A stretch of 5,311 nt of DNA from a bacterium (lineage in GTDB: Bacteria > Auribacterota > JABMQX01), in assembly GCA_013203085.1 (NCBI GenBank), contig JABMQX010000204.1:1-5311 (forward strand). The letters are read 5' to 3'. The translations under genes and the position numbers were made by a program. The notes under the pieces were generated by a model. It saw only the letters and a program-made list of their open reading frames with translations. It had not been told where the DNA came from and searched no databases. Every line of letters begins with the position of its first letter. Position 1 is the first letter of the stretch. Shown piece after piece: positions 1 through 4,947 of the stretch.

Positions 1-1280
1 CCGTGATACCAGCAATACTTGTACCTCTCGGTGCGGGCTCCGAGGACCGTCGGCGTTTGGACGAAAGGTCGCTCCCAGAAATACTCGTAAAGGATAGCGT
101 CTCGCCAGGAGACCTTCTCGCCTCGGGCAACGGGGAGAAACGAGGCGCCCTGAACGGCTTCAGGGACGGGGAGACCGGCGGCATCGAGGATGGTGGGCGC
201 GATATCTATGTTCAAGGCGAGTCGAGGGGTTCTGCGTCCGGCGGGCATGATTTCAGGGCAGTGGACGATCATGGGGACCTTGATTGATTCCTCGTACATG
301 CACCGTTTGTCAATAAGGCCGTGCTCCCCGTGAAGGAACCCGTTATCGCTCATGAAAATGATGAGAGTGGAATCGAGGATTCCGAGTTGCTCAAGGGTCT
401 GGATTAGGGCCCCAACGCTGTCATCAACGGCGAGCATCGTGCGGTGGTAATCAATGATGAACTGATCGAAGTCCATCCTGTCGTGGTACATGTAGTCAAC
501 GCCGTGCCAGCTATGCCGCTGCCTGCGCACCCAGAGCGGTTTGCCTTTGTAGTTTTCCGGAGTGTTGGCCATGGAGGGGGGATGAGGGACCTTCACGTCC
601 GAGAAGGCGTCCTTATGGCGGGGCGCGGGCGTAAAATCAGCGTGAACGGCTTTATGAGACATATAGAGGAAAAAGGGTTTATCTTTTTTCTTCTTGAGCC
701 AGTTGACTGAGTACTCCGTGATGAGGTCCGTAACGTACCCCTGGCGGCGGACCCTCCGGCTGTCCACATTGAACGTCGGATTGACATAGGTGCCCTGACC
801 GCGGAAGCTGACCCAGTGGTCAAACCCCGGTCGCGGTTTATCGGTGCTGCCGCCCATGTGCCATTTCCCGACAAAGGCCGTTTCGTATCCCGATCTCTGC
901 AATTCGACAGGGAAAGTTCTCGTCCCCGGCGGAAGGAGAGTCGCGTTATCGAGGACGCCGTGCATGTGCGCGTATTGTCCGGTGAGGATGGAGGCGCGGC
1001 TCGGCGAACACAGAGACGTCGTGACAAAGGCGTTCTCGAAGAGGATTCCGCTGCTGACCATGCGGTCGAGGTTCGGGGTCTTGAGGAATGGATGCCCCAT
1101 ACAGCTCATCGAATCGTACCGCATGTCGTCAATGAGGATGAACACGATGTTTCGCTTCTTCTGGGAAGCACCCGCTCCGGAGCTGGATAGATACCGCGTC
1201 AGCGGGAAACTGACAGCCGCCGCTCCAATTCCCTTGAGAAAGGTTCGTCGGTTGAGATTCTTGCCTGAGTTCATTTTCAT
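1..1280 (-). CDS. Tat-exported formylglycine-dependent sulfatase (3' end beyond window)
   Basis: This is the N-terminal 426 residues of an alkaline-phosphatase-superfamily sulfatase (Pfam Sulfatase family), which hydrolyses sulfate esters, probably on a polysaccharide outside the cytoplasm. A twin-arginine signal is visible (RRTFLK at 11-16, then a short hydrophobic stretch). The metal-binding aspartates are D51-D52 in FILIDD. C91-S-P-S-R is the sulfatase signature whose Cys is converted to formylglycine. GKWH follows at 138-141, SDNG at 311-314 supplies metal ligands, and K325 fits the conserved late lysine. The order and wording (HPFLKTPNLDRM, MYEESIKVPMIV) recall N-acetylglucosamine-6-sulfatase-like planctomycete enzymes, but specificity cannot be assigned. 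The first ATG was chosen because GGAGGT lies 6 bases upstream; a second ATG two codons later is less well placed. Family members usually run 450-550 residues, so roughly the last 50-100 are missing. It lies downstream of, and in the same direction as, the SGNH hydrolase. Confidence 0.95.
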   Translation of the reverse strand, partial: MKMNSGKNLNRRTFLKGIGAAAVSFPLTRYLSSSGAGASQKKRNIVFILIDDMRYDSMSCMGHPFLKTPNLDRMVSSGILFENAFVTTSLCSPSRASILTGQYAHMHGVLDNATLLPPGTRTFPVELQRSGYETAFVGKWHMGGSTDKPRPGFDHWVSFRGQGTYVNPTFNVDSRRVRRQGYVTDLITEYSVNWLKKKKDKPFFLYMSHKAVHADFTPAPRHKDAFSDVKVPHPPSMANTPENYKGKPLWVRRQRHSWHGVDYMYHDRMDFDQFIIDYHRTMLAVDDSVGALIQTLEQLGILDSTLIIFMSDNGFLHGEHGLIDKRCMYEESIKVPMIVHCPEIMPAGRRTPRLALNIDIAPTILDAAGLPVPEAVQGASFLPVARGEKVSWRDAILYEYFWERPFVQTPTVLGARTERYKYCWYH

Positions 1281-1286
1281 TTCAGG

Positions 1287-1292
1287 ACCTCC
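1287..1292 (-). promoter_or_regulatory. Ribosome binding site of the sulfatase
   Basis: GGAGGT on the minus strand ends 6 bases before the ATG at 1280. This favours that ATG over the in-frame ATG at 1274, which would be 12 bases away. Confidence 0.75.
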
Positions 1293-1301
1293 ATCACGAC
1301 A

Positions 1302-1307
1302 ATGATA
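1302..1307 (-). promoter_or_regulatory. Possible -10 element for the sulfatase
   Basis: TATCAT on the minus strand matches five of six bases of the sigma70 -10 consensus. It lies 21 bases upstream of the sulfatase ATG and just past the terminator-like T-tract. No good -35 is seen at the right distance (best is CGGTCA at 16 bases), so this is tentative. It would give the sulfatase its own very short leader. Confidence 0.25.
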
Positions 1308-1311
1308 TGCC

Positions 1312-1355
1312 AAAAGAGAAAAATGACCGGAGGCCAACCAACCTCCACTCCGTCA
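1312..1355 (-). terminator. Probable Rho-independent terminator after the SGNH hydrolase
   Basis: Read on the minus strand, TGACGGAG (1355-1348) pairs with CTCCGGTCA (1332-1324) to give an 8-bp stem with one bulged G. The T-rich tract TTTTTCTCTTTT (1323-1312) follows at once. The hairpin starts 28 bases past the SGNH stop. A competing 5-bp stem GGAGG/CCTCC sits partly inside it (1346-1342 with 1333-1329). The loop is long at 15 bases, so termination may be partial. If it works, the two genes are at least partly separate transcription units. Confidence 0.5.
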
Positions 1356-1383
1356 GCTAGCCCCACGAATTGAGAACCGGTCG

Positions 1384-2118
1384 TCAGAGATTTTCCTTCA
1401 GTTCCCAGCGCCAATTGGCTCGGTTAATCTCCTGGCGAGTTGCGCCCAGTGCGCGAAATATCTCGCGCGCCATGAGCCGATTCCCTCTCGGCTTCATGTG
1501 GACGCCGTCGGTCGTCCAGATATTGTCCTTCGTTCGCTTCTTGGCGTAAAGGGACATGAATGCCTCGTTCAAGTCGCAAAGAAGAACCTTTTTTTCTTTC
1601 GCAAGCTGACGAAGAAAATCGTTGTATGCCGCCAGCTTCTTGTTCTCCTTGCTGTTTGGATCTTCGTAAATTGGGGTAGCTGTGAGAAGCAGAACTTTGA
1701 TTCCGGCGGCCAGGCAGCGGTCAACGATCTTTGTCATGTTCTTCTTGTAGTCGGGCAGGGGCACGCCTCGCTCTCCGTGCCAGACATCGTTGACGCCGCA
1801 GGAAATGCTCACCCAATCCGGGTGGTGATCAATCACATCCTTTTGAAGGCGAGCGAGCATGTCGTTCGACTTGTGACCGCTGATTCCGGAGTTGATGAAC
1901 TTGATGCGATGGCCGGTAACGTCGCACGCCAGCTTGAACAACGTGATGTACCCTTCGGCGGCCGTCCCCGCCTGCGTAATGCTGTCTCCGAGGAAAACGA
2001 TAGTCTCCCCGTCCTTCAACTTGAATCCGTTTTCCGCCGCGAAACAGCTCGACGCAGTCATCAACGCCAGCACTGTCGCGAGAAAGCAACCCTCCAAACC
2101 AAATTCCCGTTTTCTCAT
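1384..2118 (-). CDS. Secreted SGNH/GDSL-family esterase (lysophospholipase L1-like fold)
   Basis: A 244-residue SGNH hydrolase, a serine esterase family whose secreted members often remove acetyl or other acyl groups from glycans. All four blocks are present: GDS at 44-46 with nucleophile S46; the block II glycine G78 in NSGISG; GVND at 108-111 with oxyanion-hole N110; and DGVH at 204-207 with catalytic D204 and H207. Residues 1-28 form a signal peptide (MRKRE, hydrophobic core 12-22), with cleavage most likely after CFAA. C25 could be a lipoprotein cysteine, but the lipobox TASSC is poor. The frame stays open upstream to 2286. I chose the ATG at 2118 because GAGGG lies 8 bases upstream and the signal peptide then starts normally; ATGs at 2124 and 2133 are less well placed. 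It is full length for the family. It precedes the sulfatase on the same strand across a 103-base gap containing a probable terminator. The natural substrate is unknown. Confidence 0.93.
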   Translation of the reverse strand: MRKREFGLEGCFLATVLALMTASSCFAAENGFKLKDGETIVFLGDSITQAGTAAEGYITLFKLACDVTGHRIKFINSGISGHKSNDMLARLQKDVIDHHPDWVSISCGVNDVWHGERGVPLPDYKKNMTKIVDRCLAAGIKVLLLTATPIYEDPNSKENKKLAAYNDFLRQLAKEKKVLLCDLNEAFMSLYAKKRTKDNIWTTDGVHMKPRGNRLMAREIFRALGATRQEINRANWRWELKENL

Positions 2119-2126
2119 GATCATTG

Positions 2127-2131
2127 CCCTC
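2127..2131 (-). promoter_or_regulatory. Ribosome binding site deciding the SGNH hydrolase start
   Basis: GAGGG on the minus strand lies 8 bases before the ATG at 2118 but only 2 bases before the ATG at 2124. This spacing, plus the fit of the signal peptide, decides for 2118. Confidence 0.55.
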
Positions 2132-2188
2132 ATCAGTTGTCGTTCTTGAGACAGATAAAAAACGTACGATGGTGAGCTCTTGGGGCTC

Positions 2189-2216
2189 ATGGTACTAAAG
2201 GTTCCTGGAAAGTCAA
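2189..2216 (-). promoter_or_regulatory. Candidate sigma70 promoter of the SGNH hydrolase
   Basis: On the minus strand TTGACT (2216-2211, five of six to the -35 consensus) is followed 16 bases later by TACCAT (2194-2189, four of six to the -10). This predicts a start near 2182 and a leader of about 64 bases. A small dyad, TGAGC-7-GCTCA (2173-2189), overlaps the -10 and the start point and could be an operator, but five bases per arm is weak. I saw no better match in this gap. Confidence 0.4.
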
Positions 2217-2390
2217 CCCCTTCTGCGGGGCGGTGGGTCCTCCAGCCGGCCCCCGTACCACGGCGGATCCCTGAAGTTCGATGCATCCCGCTTCGGATGC
2301 CGGCGTTGCCGCACCCGCATCGTCTATCTGCGCCGTGCGCACAACCGCAAGGAGGTCTGCGGAGGTAGCGGGCGACGGACGGCAGGATGA
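2199..2390 (+). pseudogene. Startless open frame resembling a zinc-ribbon remnant
   Basis: This plus-strand frame runs about 63 codons from just after a stop (TAA, 2196-2198) to TGA at 2388-2390 and has no ATG, GTG or TTG start. The second half reads like real protein: FGCRRCRTRIVYLRRAHNR, with a CxxC pair, basic residues and a third cysteine in KEVCGG. The style recalls small zinc-ribbon proteins, but I cannot name a family. It is antisense to the SGNH promoter and is GC-rich compared with the following 150 bases. It could be a decayed gene fragment or chance, since GC-rich DNA keeps frames open. It also contains a perfect hairpin, GCATCC-6-GGATGC (2283-2300). Confidence 0.2.
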
Positions 2391-2539
2391 GATTTCAGGA
2401 AGTTCTCGTTTGACACTGGCGATGAGGCGCGAGAATGTTCACAATCGAGAGGGCAATAGAATAATGGTCGTAATCCGTTGTTTTCTCAAGAGTTATGTGC
2501 TCTGCAGTAGGTTTTAATGCAAAGGACAGGAGAAAGAAA

Positions 2540-2797
2540 ATGGGCATGAAACAATGTGCCATGTGGATCCTTCCGTCCTCGCAGGAGCCGATGACCAGCA
2601 TGGCGGCCATGACAGCGATCGGAAGATTCGCTATTCTACGGCCCTTCACTTCCCCTCTCGTTTTTTCAGTGGCGTTTTCTGGTGCATTATCCTTCTGCCA
2701 TGTTACCACACAGTCCCGGCCAGGCACAAATGAGCTTCTCGATTCCCGCAACCGGTTCTATAGGATAGTTGCGGGCGTCTTTCGCCTCTTGCCGTGA
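2540..2797 (+). CDS. Doubtful small hypothetical ORF (85 codons)
   Basis: The only support is a well-formed start: AGGAG at 2528-2532, then 7 bases, then ATG. The predicted product is Met-rich at the start (five ATG codons in the first 24), with a mildly hydrophobic middle around residues 29-52 and a basic tail. There is no recognisable domain, no clear signal peptide and no neighbouring partner. The opposite strand is also open over most of this stretch, and the purine-rich sequence could produce the AGGAG by chance. I do not recognise it and consider it more likely non-coding than coding. Confidence 0.18.
   Translation: MGMKQCAMWILPSSQEPMTSMAAMTAIGRFAILRPFTSPLVFSVAFSGALSFCHVTTQSRPGTNELLDSRNRFYRIVAGVFRLLP
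2745..2775. repeat. 8-bp perfect inverted repeat
   Basis: CCCGCAAC (2745-2752) and GTTGCGGG (2768-2775) are perfect inverse complements separated by 15 bases that include the palindrome CTATAG. No T-run follows on either strand, so it is not a typical terminator. It could be a regulator-binding dyad or an RNA hairpin. Confidence 0.55.
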
Positions 2798-3030
2798 AAA
2801 GTGAATGACCGGCTTCCACCATGCGTGAGATAGACACGATCGCTCGCCTCCCTCTTCTCGAGCGTGGACTTTGGCTACTCACGAGCCGGGGGGGAATCCT
2901 CGTTAGGAATCGGACTCTGAGCGTAGTCTCTCCTGACTTCCTTCTTCTCTTCAGTCTTCACAGAGCCAGGCCACAGTTGAGCCTACTTTGGCGGATACAT
3001 CAAGAACCTCACGGCGAGCAACGAACTGTC

Positions 3031-3327
3031 CTACCTGGTGCGTCTGAGCTGCCTCAGCTCCGTGGTCATATTCCTGAGTTCCTCGGCAACTTTCTGTGTC
3101 TGGTCCCGGATGGCGCGCGCGACGTCTGCCCCCGGTGCTTGTTGGAGTTGCTTGAATTGAATTTCGAGCGTTTGTTGTTTCGCCACGAGCGCCTTGATGT
3201 GCGTGTCAACCTGTTCCTGCCATTCGGTTTGCGTACCCTCTCCCGGTTGTTCACTTTGCACCAGTGTTCCCAGCCAGAGGATGGCTGCCGCAACAGGCAA
3301 TCCCCACGCGTACTTGAGTGCTTTCAT
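3031..3327 (-). CDS. Small exported or membrane-anchored coiled-coil protein
   Basis: A 98-residue protein of unknown function. MKALKYAWGL begins a signal peptide or anchor with a hydrophobic segment at about 7-23. The rest is charged, Gln/Glu-rich and strongly helical. Two helices (about 34-63 and 69-95) with regular hydrophobic spacing are separated by a break at APGAD (64-68), suggesting a helical hairpin or coiled coil. There are no cysteines or obvious catalytic residues. The start is supported by AAGGAG 8 bases before the ATG (3341-3336). The leader contains a small hairpin, GGTGG-3-CCACC (3359-3371). It lies 172 bases downstream of the TIM-barrel gene on the same strand, with a possible weak terminator between, so co-transcription is uncertain. 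A periplasmic adaptor or cell-envelope spacer role is only a guess. The long opposite frame over this region is a shadow. Confidence 0.72.
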   Translation of the reverse strand: MKALKYAWGLPVAAAILWLGTLVQSEQPGEGTQTEWQEQVDTHIKALVAKQQTLEIQFKQLQQAPGADVARAIRDQTQKVAEELRNMTTELRQLRRTR

Positions 3328-3358
3328 TTGCCTTGCTCCTTTCTTGTCTCTCTGTTCC

Positions 3359-3371
3359 GGTGGCTACCACC
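3359..3371 (-). repeat. Small hairpin in the leader of the coiled-coil gene
   Basis: GGTGG and CCACC are perfect complements around a 3-base loop, 31 bases upstream of the start codon and 17 bases before the AAGGAG. It is too far from the ribosome binding site to mask it directly. It could stabilise the mRNA end or be chance. Confidence 0.3.
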
Positions 3372-3484
3372 CAACCGTATAAATACAAGCTACTTCCGCT
3401 CTGCGCCCAGATAATCTCGCTGCGCGACATCGCACCCTTTTTCTGACACCTCTGTCGGATGCCCGAAGCAAACTGTTCGGCGTG

Positions 3485-3509
3485 AAAAAGCCGGCCGATT
3501 TAAGCCAGG
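3485..3509 (-). terminator. Weak terminator-like hairpin overlapping the TIM-barrel stop codon
   Basis: On the minus strand CCTGGC (3509-3504) pairs with GCCGG (3495-3491) through a bulged T. The 8-base loop contains most of the TAA stop, and CTTTTT (3490-3485) follows. The stem is only 5 bp, so efficiency is doubtful. No better terminator is seen in the 172 bases before the coiled-coil gene. Confidence 0.3.
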
Positions 3510-4381
3510 AGAAGCCCGCGGACGAACCCGGCGTTATACGCGCCGCTTATCTTGCCGCCGAGGGGGTTAGCCCCCTCCAGGATAATCCACCCCCGGTAGC
3601 CGATATCCATCACAGCGTCGCGGATCGGCGAATAATCAACTTTCCCTTGCCCGAGAAGAGTGCTGTCCTTGAAATGGAATTCGCATATCCGGCCGCCAAG
3701 CCAGCGGATTTCCTTCGGCACATCATAGCCGTTGAAAGTGGAGTTGGCGGTGTCGTAGTAAACCCTGACGGCATCGGATTTGATTTTGTCCAGAATGCGA
3801 ACACTGTCTTCGGCGGAAAGGGTGTTTTCGATGCCCAGGCAGACGCCCGCTTTATCGGCCTTGGGGGCGAGGGGCTTGAGGATTTCAGCCACTTTGTCTT
3901 TCTGTTCCTGAGTTTTGAGGGCGCCGCGGCCAAAAAAGGCGAGGAGAATGACCTTCGCGTTGAGATTGACCGCGGTCTCGATGGCGTCCGAAATCCACTC
4001 CGGCGCCCTGTAGTCGGAAACCAGGGGATAGCTGTTGAACAACCCCATGCAGATGGAAGAGACGACAACCCCGGTCTCTTTCATCATTTCCTTGTACTGA
4101 GCCTGGACTTCGGGGCTGCTGGTGCCGAGCTTCTTGGCTGGGGTGCGGCCGACATCAATCTGAACGCCTTCAAGTCCGATCTCCTTGGCGACAGCGAGCG
4201 CCTCAGGACCCCCCTGCCGGATCGTGCCGTCCATTGCCCCCACGCGGAACTTAACTTTTCCCTTGACCTCCCGCATCGCACGAGCGTCCCGGGTTGTCGC
4301 CAAGCCCAGACCTCCTGCGAGAGCGGCGCCCGCAATTCCTTTGCTGGTGTTACCGAAGAATTCGCGTCTCGTAATGCCCAT
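3500..4381 (-). CDS. Tat-exported xylose-isomerase-like TIM-barrel protein (sugar isomerase/epimerase family)
   Basis: A 293-residue protein of the AP endonuclease 2/xylose-isomerase-like TIM-barrel family (Pfam PF01261), whose members are divalent-metal sugar isomerases, epimerases or lyases. The N-terminus is a Tat signal: TRREFFG (4-10), a small-residue hydrophobic core (16-29) and a likely cut after DARA (32-35). The expected metal-ligand positions are visible: E185 in GIEN, D210 in YYDTANS, H236 in FHFKD and E269 in LEG, so the site looks intact. Length is normal. The ATG at 4381 is preferred over the in-frame ATG at 4399 because AAAGGAG lies 6 bases upstream of it and the Tat motif then sits near the N-terminus. 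Tat export implies folding with metal in the cytoplasm before transport. Substrate and reaction are unknown; related exported proteins are common near glycan-degradation genes. The 321-codon plus-strand frame opposite it is a shadow. Confidence 0.93.
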   Translation of the reverse strand: MGITRREFFGNTSKGIAGAALAGGLGLATTRDARAMREVKGKVKFRVGAMDGTIRQGGPEALAVAKEIGLEGVQIDVGRTPAKKLGTSSPEVQAQYKEMMKETGVVVSSICMGLFNSYPLVSDYRAPEWISDAIETAVNLNAKVILLAFFGRGALKTQEQKDKVAEILKPLAPKADKAGVCLGIENTLSAEDSVRILDKIKSDAVRVYYDTANSTFNGYDVPKEIRWLGGRICEFHFKDSTLLGQGKVDYSPIRDAVMDIGYRGWIILEGANPLGGKISGAYNAGFVRGLLLA

Positions 4382-4387
4382 TGTGTG

Positions 4388-4394
4388 CTCCTTT
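4388..4394 (-). promoter_or_regulatory. Ribosome binding site deciding the TIM-barrel start
   Basis: AAAGGAG on the minus strand ends 6 bases before the ATG at 4381. It lies inside the frame that would start at 4399, so it argues for the downstream start. No promoter with both boxes was found further upstream. Confidence 0.75.
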
Positions 4395-4469
4395 CTCATT
4401 TTGGACGTCTGTTCTGTCCCTCTCTCAAGTCATCGACGGGATTCTGACTCTCGATGAAACATCCGATCA

Positions 4470-4541
4470 TCTTCGCGCCTCCGTGGCTTTGCGAGAGGCT
4501 TCTTATGTCCCGTTTGTCTCGCCAAGACGCCAAGGACGCCA
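4470..4541. repeat. Imperfect palindromic intergenic repeat
   Basis: The left arm (4470-4496, ending GGCTTTGCGAGA) and right arm (4517-4541, starting TCTCGCCAAGACGCCAAGG) are imperfect inverse complements around a 20-base loop. The outer part matches only partly, but the TCTCGC / GCGAGA core is exact. The wording (cgcgcctccgtggctttgcgaga; tctcgccaagacgccaaggacgc) resembles short GC-rich repeats I recall from intergenic regions of many environmental bacteria. Copy number cannot be judged from one window. Confidence 0.5.
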
Positions 4542-4550
4542 GGGGGCGTC
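4535..4550. repeat. Perfect 6-bp hairpin at the edge of the palindromic repeat
   Basis: GACGCC-AGGG-GGCGTC is a perfect stem with a four-base loop. GACGCC also occurs 9 bases earlier (4526-4531) as a direct repeat. No T-run follows on either strand, so it is not a typical terminator. Confidence 0.45.
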
Positions 4551-4803
4551 GCCAGTGCCCGAAAAGACGGATGTGCCACTGCATGCCAAACGGGCTCCCT
4601 GAGTTTACCGCGCCGGCAGAAAGTGGCAAAGAGATTACGTTGAGATTTGCCGGTCTCCAGCAGGTGAGGCCCCCGCCAGACAGGGTCCCGGCTTCCCGAT
4701 AAGAAAAAGTAGCGAGAGACTTGACATCGGGCACGATTTCAGGCAAAGTTGCATTAAGCGACTGCGTGCGCCGGGCCATCGCTGCAGCATTTGTTGCGTT
4801 CGC

Positions 4804-4843
4804 GGGCCGGTCATGTCGTGCCGGACCCGGAGGCGGTGCCTCT
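4804..4843 (+). repeat. Two adjacent hairpins upstream of the ConA-like gene
   Basis: GGGCCGG (4804-4810) pairs with CCGGACCC (4821-4828) with one bulge. Directly next to it is the perfect stem GAGGC-GGT-GCCTC (4830-4842), extended by a G-T pair. They end 105 bases before the GTG start and could lie in its leader. No T-tract follows, and no known riboswitch pattern was recognised. Confidence 0.35.
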
Positions 4844-4934
4844 TCGCATTCCGCAAGAACAACCATTGCAGCGGCACGCGTTTTCCTCGCTCTTTCTTAC
4901 GGTGAAGAGAAATTGAACCACGGTAATCCAAACC

Positions 4935-4940
4935 AAGGAG
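4935..4940 (+). promoter_or_regulatory. Ribosome binding site deciding a GTG start
   Basis: AAGGAG lies 7 bases before GTG at 4948. The only in-frame ATG nearby (codon 20) falls inside the signal peptide, so GTG is the start. Confidence 0.75.
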
Positions 4941-4947
4941 AAGAACA

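Larger units (their letters stand above)
2391..3030. other. Long intergenic stretch without a confident gene
   Basis: Open frames here are short, overlap on both strands and lack recognisable motifs. A minus-strand frame (2395-2751) begins at TTG with no ribosome binding site and includes a hydrophobic patch, but nothing supports translation. A perfect TTGACA at 2410-2415 has no acceptable -10 at 16-18 bases. The stretch also includes an 8-bp inverted repeat and the weak plus-strand ORF listed separately. No tRNA or rRNA was noticed. A small RNA cannot be excluded by eye. Confidence 0.5.
4382..4947. other. Divergent intergenic region between the TIM-barrel and ConA-like genes
   Basis: About 560 bases with no supported gene. 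Open frames on both strands run through the palindromic repeat and lack ribosome binding sites, so I treat them as spurious. It should contain the promoters of both divergent genes. A perfect TTGACA at 4721-4726 (plus) is the best -35, but its -10 partner (CAAAGT, 17 bases on) is poor. The region carries an imperfect palindrome (4470-4541), a tight hairpin (4535-4550) and two adjacent hairpins (4804-4843). Confidence 0.6.

Noticed and set aside
816..1305. Overlapping plus-strand frames of 124 and 153 codons
   Set aside because: They lie antisense to the conserved N-terminal half of the sulfatase, including its CSPSR signature.
1498..2175. 225-codon plus-strand frame
   Set aside because: Antisense to the SGNH hydrolase, whose catalytic blocks are all intact on the other strand.
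2119..2286. Upstream extension of the SGNH hydrolase to an ATG at 2286
   Set aside because: It would bury the signal peptide 56 residues inside the protein and has no ribosome binding site; the ATG at 2118 fits both.
2351..2366. Two strong GGAGGT ribosome-binding-like sites on the plus strand
   Set aside because: The next ATG (2387) opens only eight codons before a stop, so they do not serve a gene.
2395..2751. 118-codon minus-strand frame with hydrophobic patches
   Set aside because: It begins at TTG with no ribosome binding site, has no recognisable motif and competes with an equally weak frame on the other strand.
2985..3060. Protein-like plus-strand fragment (YFGGYIKNLTASNELSYLV)
   Set aside because: Very short, bounded by a stop just upstream, and it runs into the antisense of the coiled-coil gene; likely chance.
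2821..3414. 197-codon plus-strand open frame
   Set aside because: Antisense to the coiled-coil gene, no ribosome binding site and Leu/Arg-rich shadow composition.
3482..4447. 321-codon plus-strand open frame
   Set aside because: It is antisense to the TIM-barrel gene, which has a Tat signal, ribosome binding site and intact metal-ligand motifs; the opposite frame has no domain or start signal.
4574..4700. GCCACTG (plus) and GGAGACCGGC (minus) resembling cobalamin riboswitch boxes
   Set aside because: The two matches are on opposite strands and the other conserved boxes are absent, so no riboswitch can be built.
4396..4866. 156-codon minus-strand frame ahead of the TIM-barrel gene
   Set aside because: No ribosome binding site, runs through the palindromic repeat and would overlap the TIM-barrel start region; composition looks non-coding.
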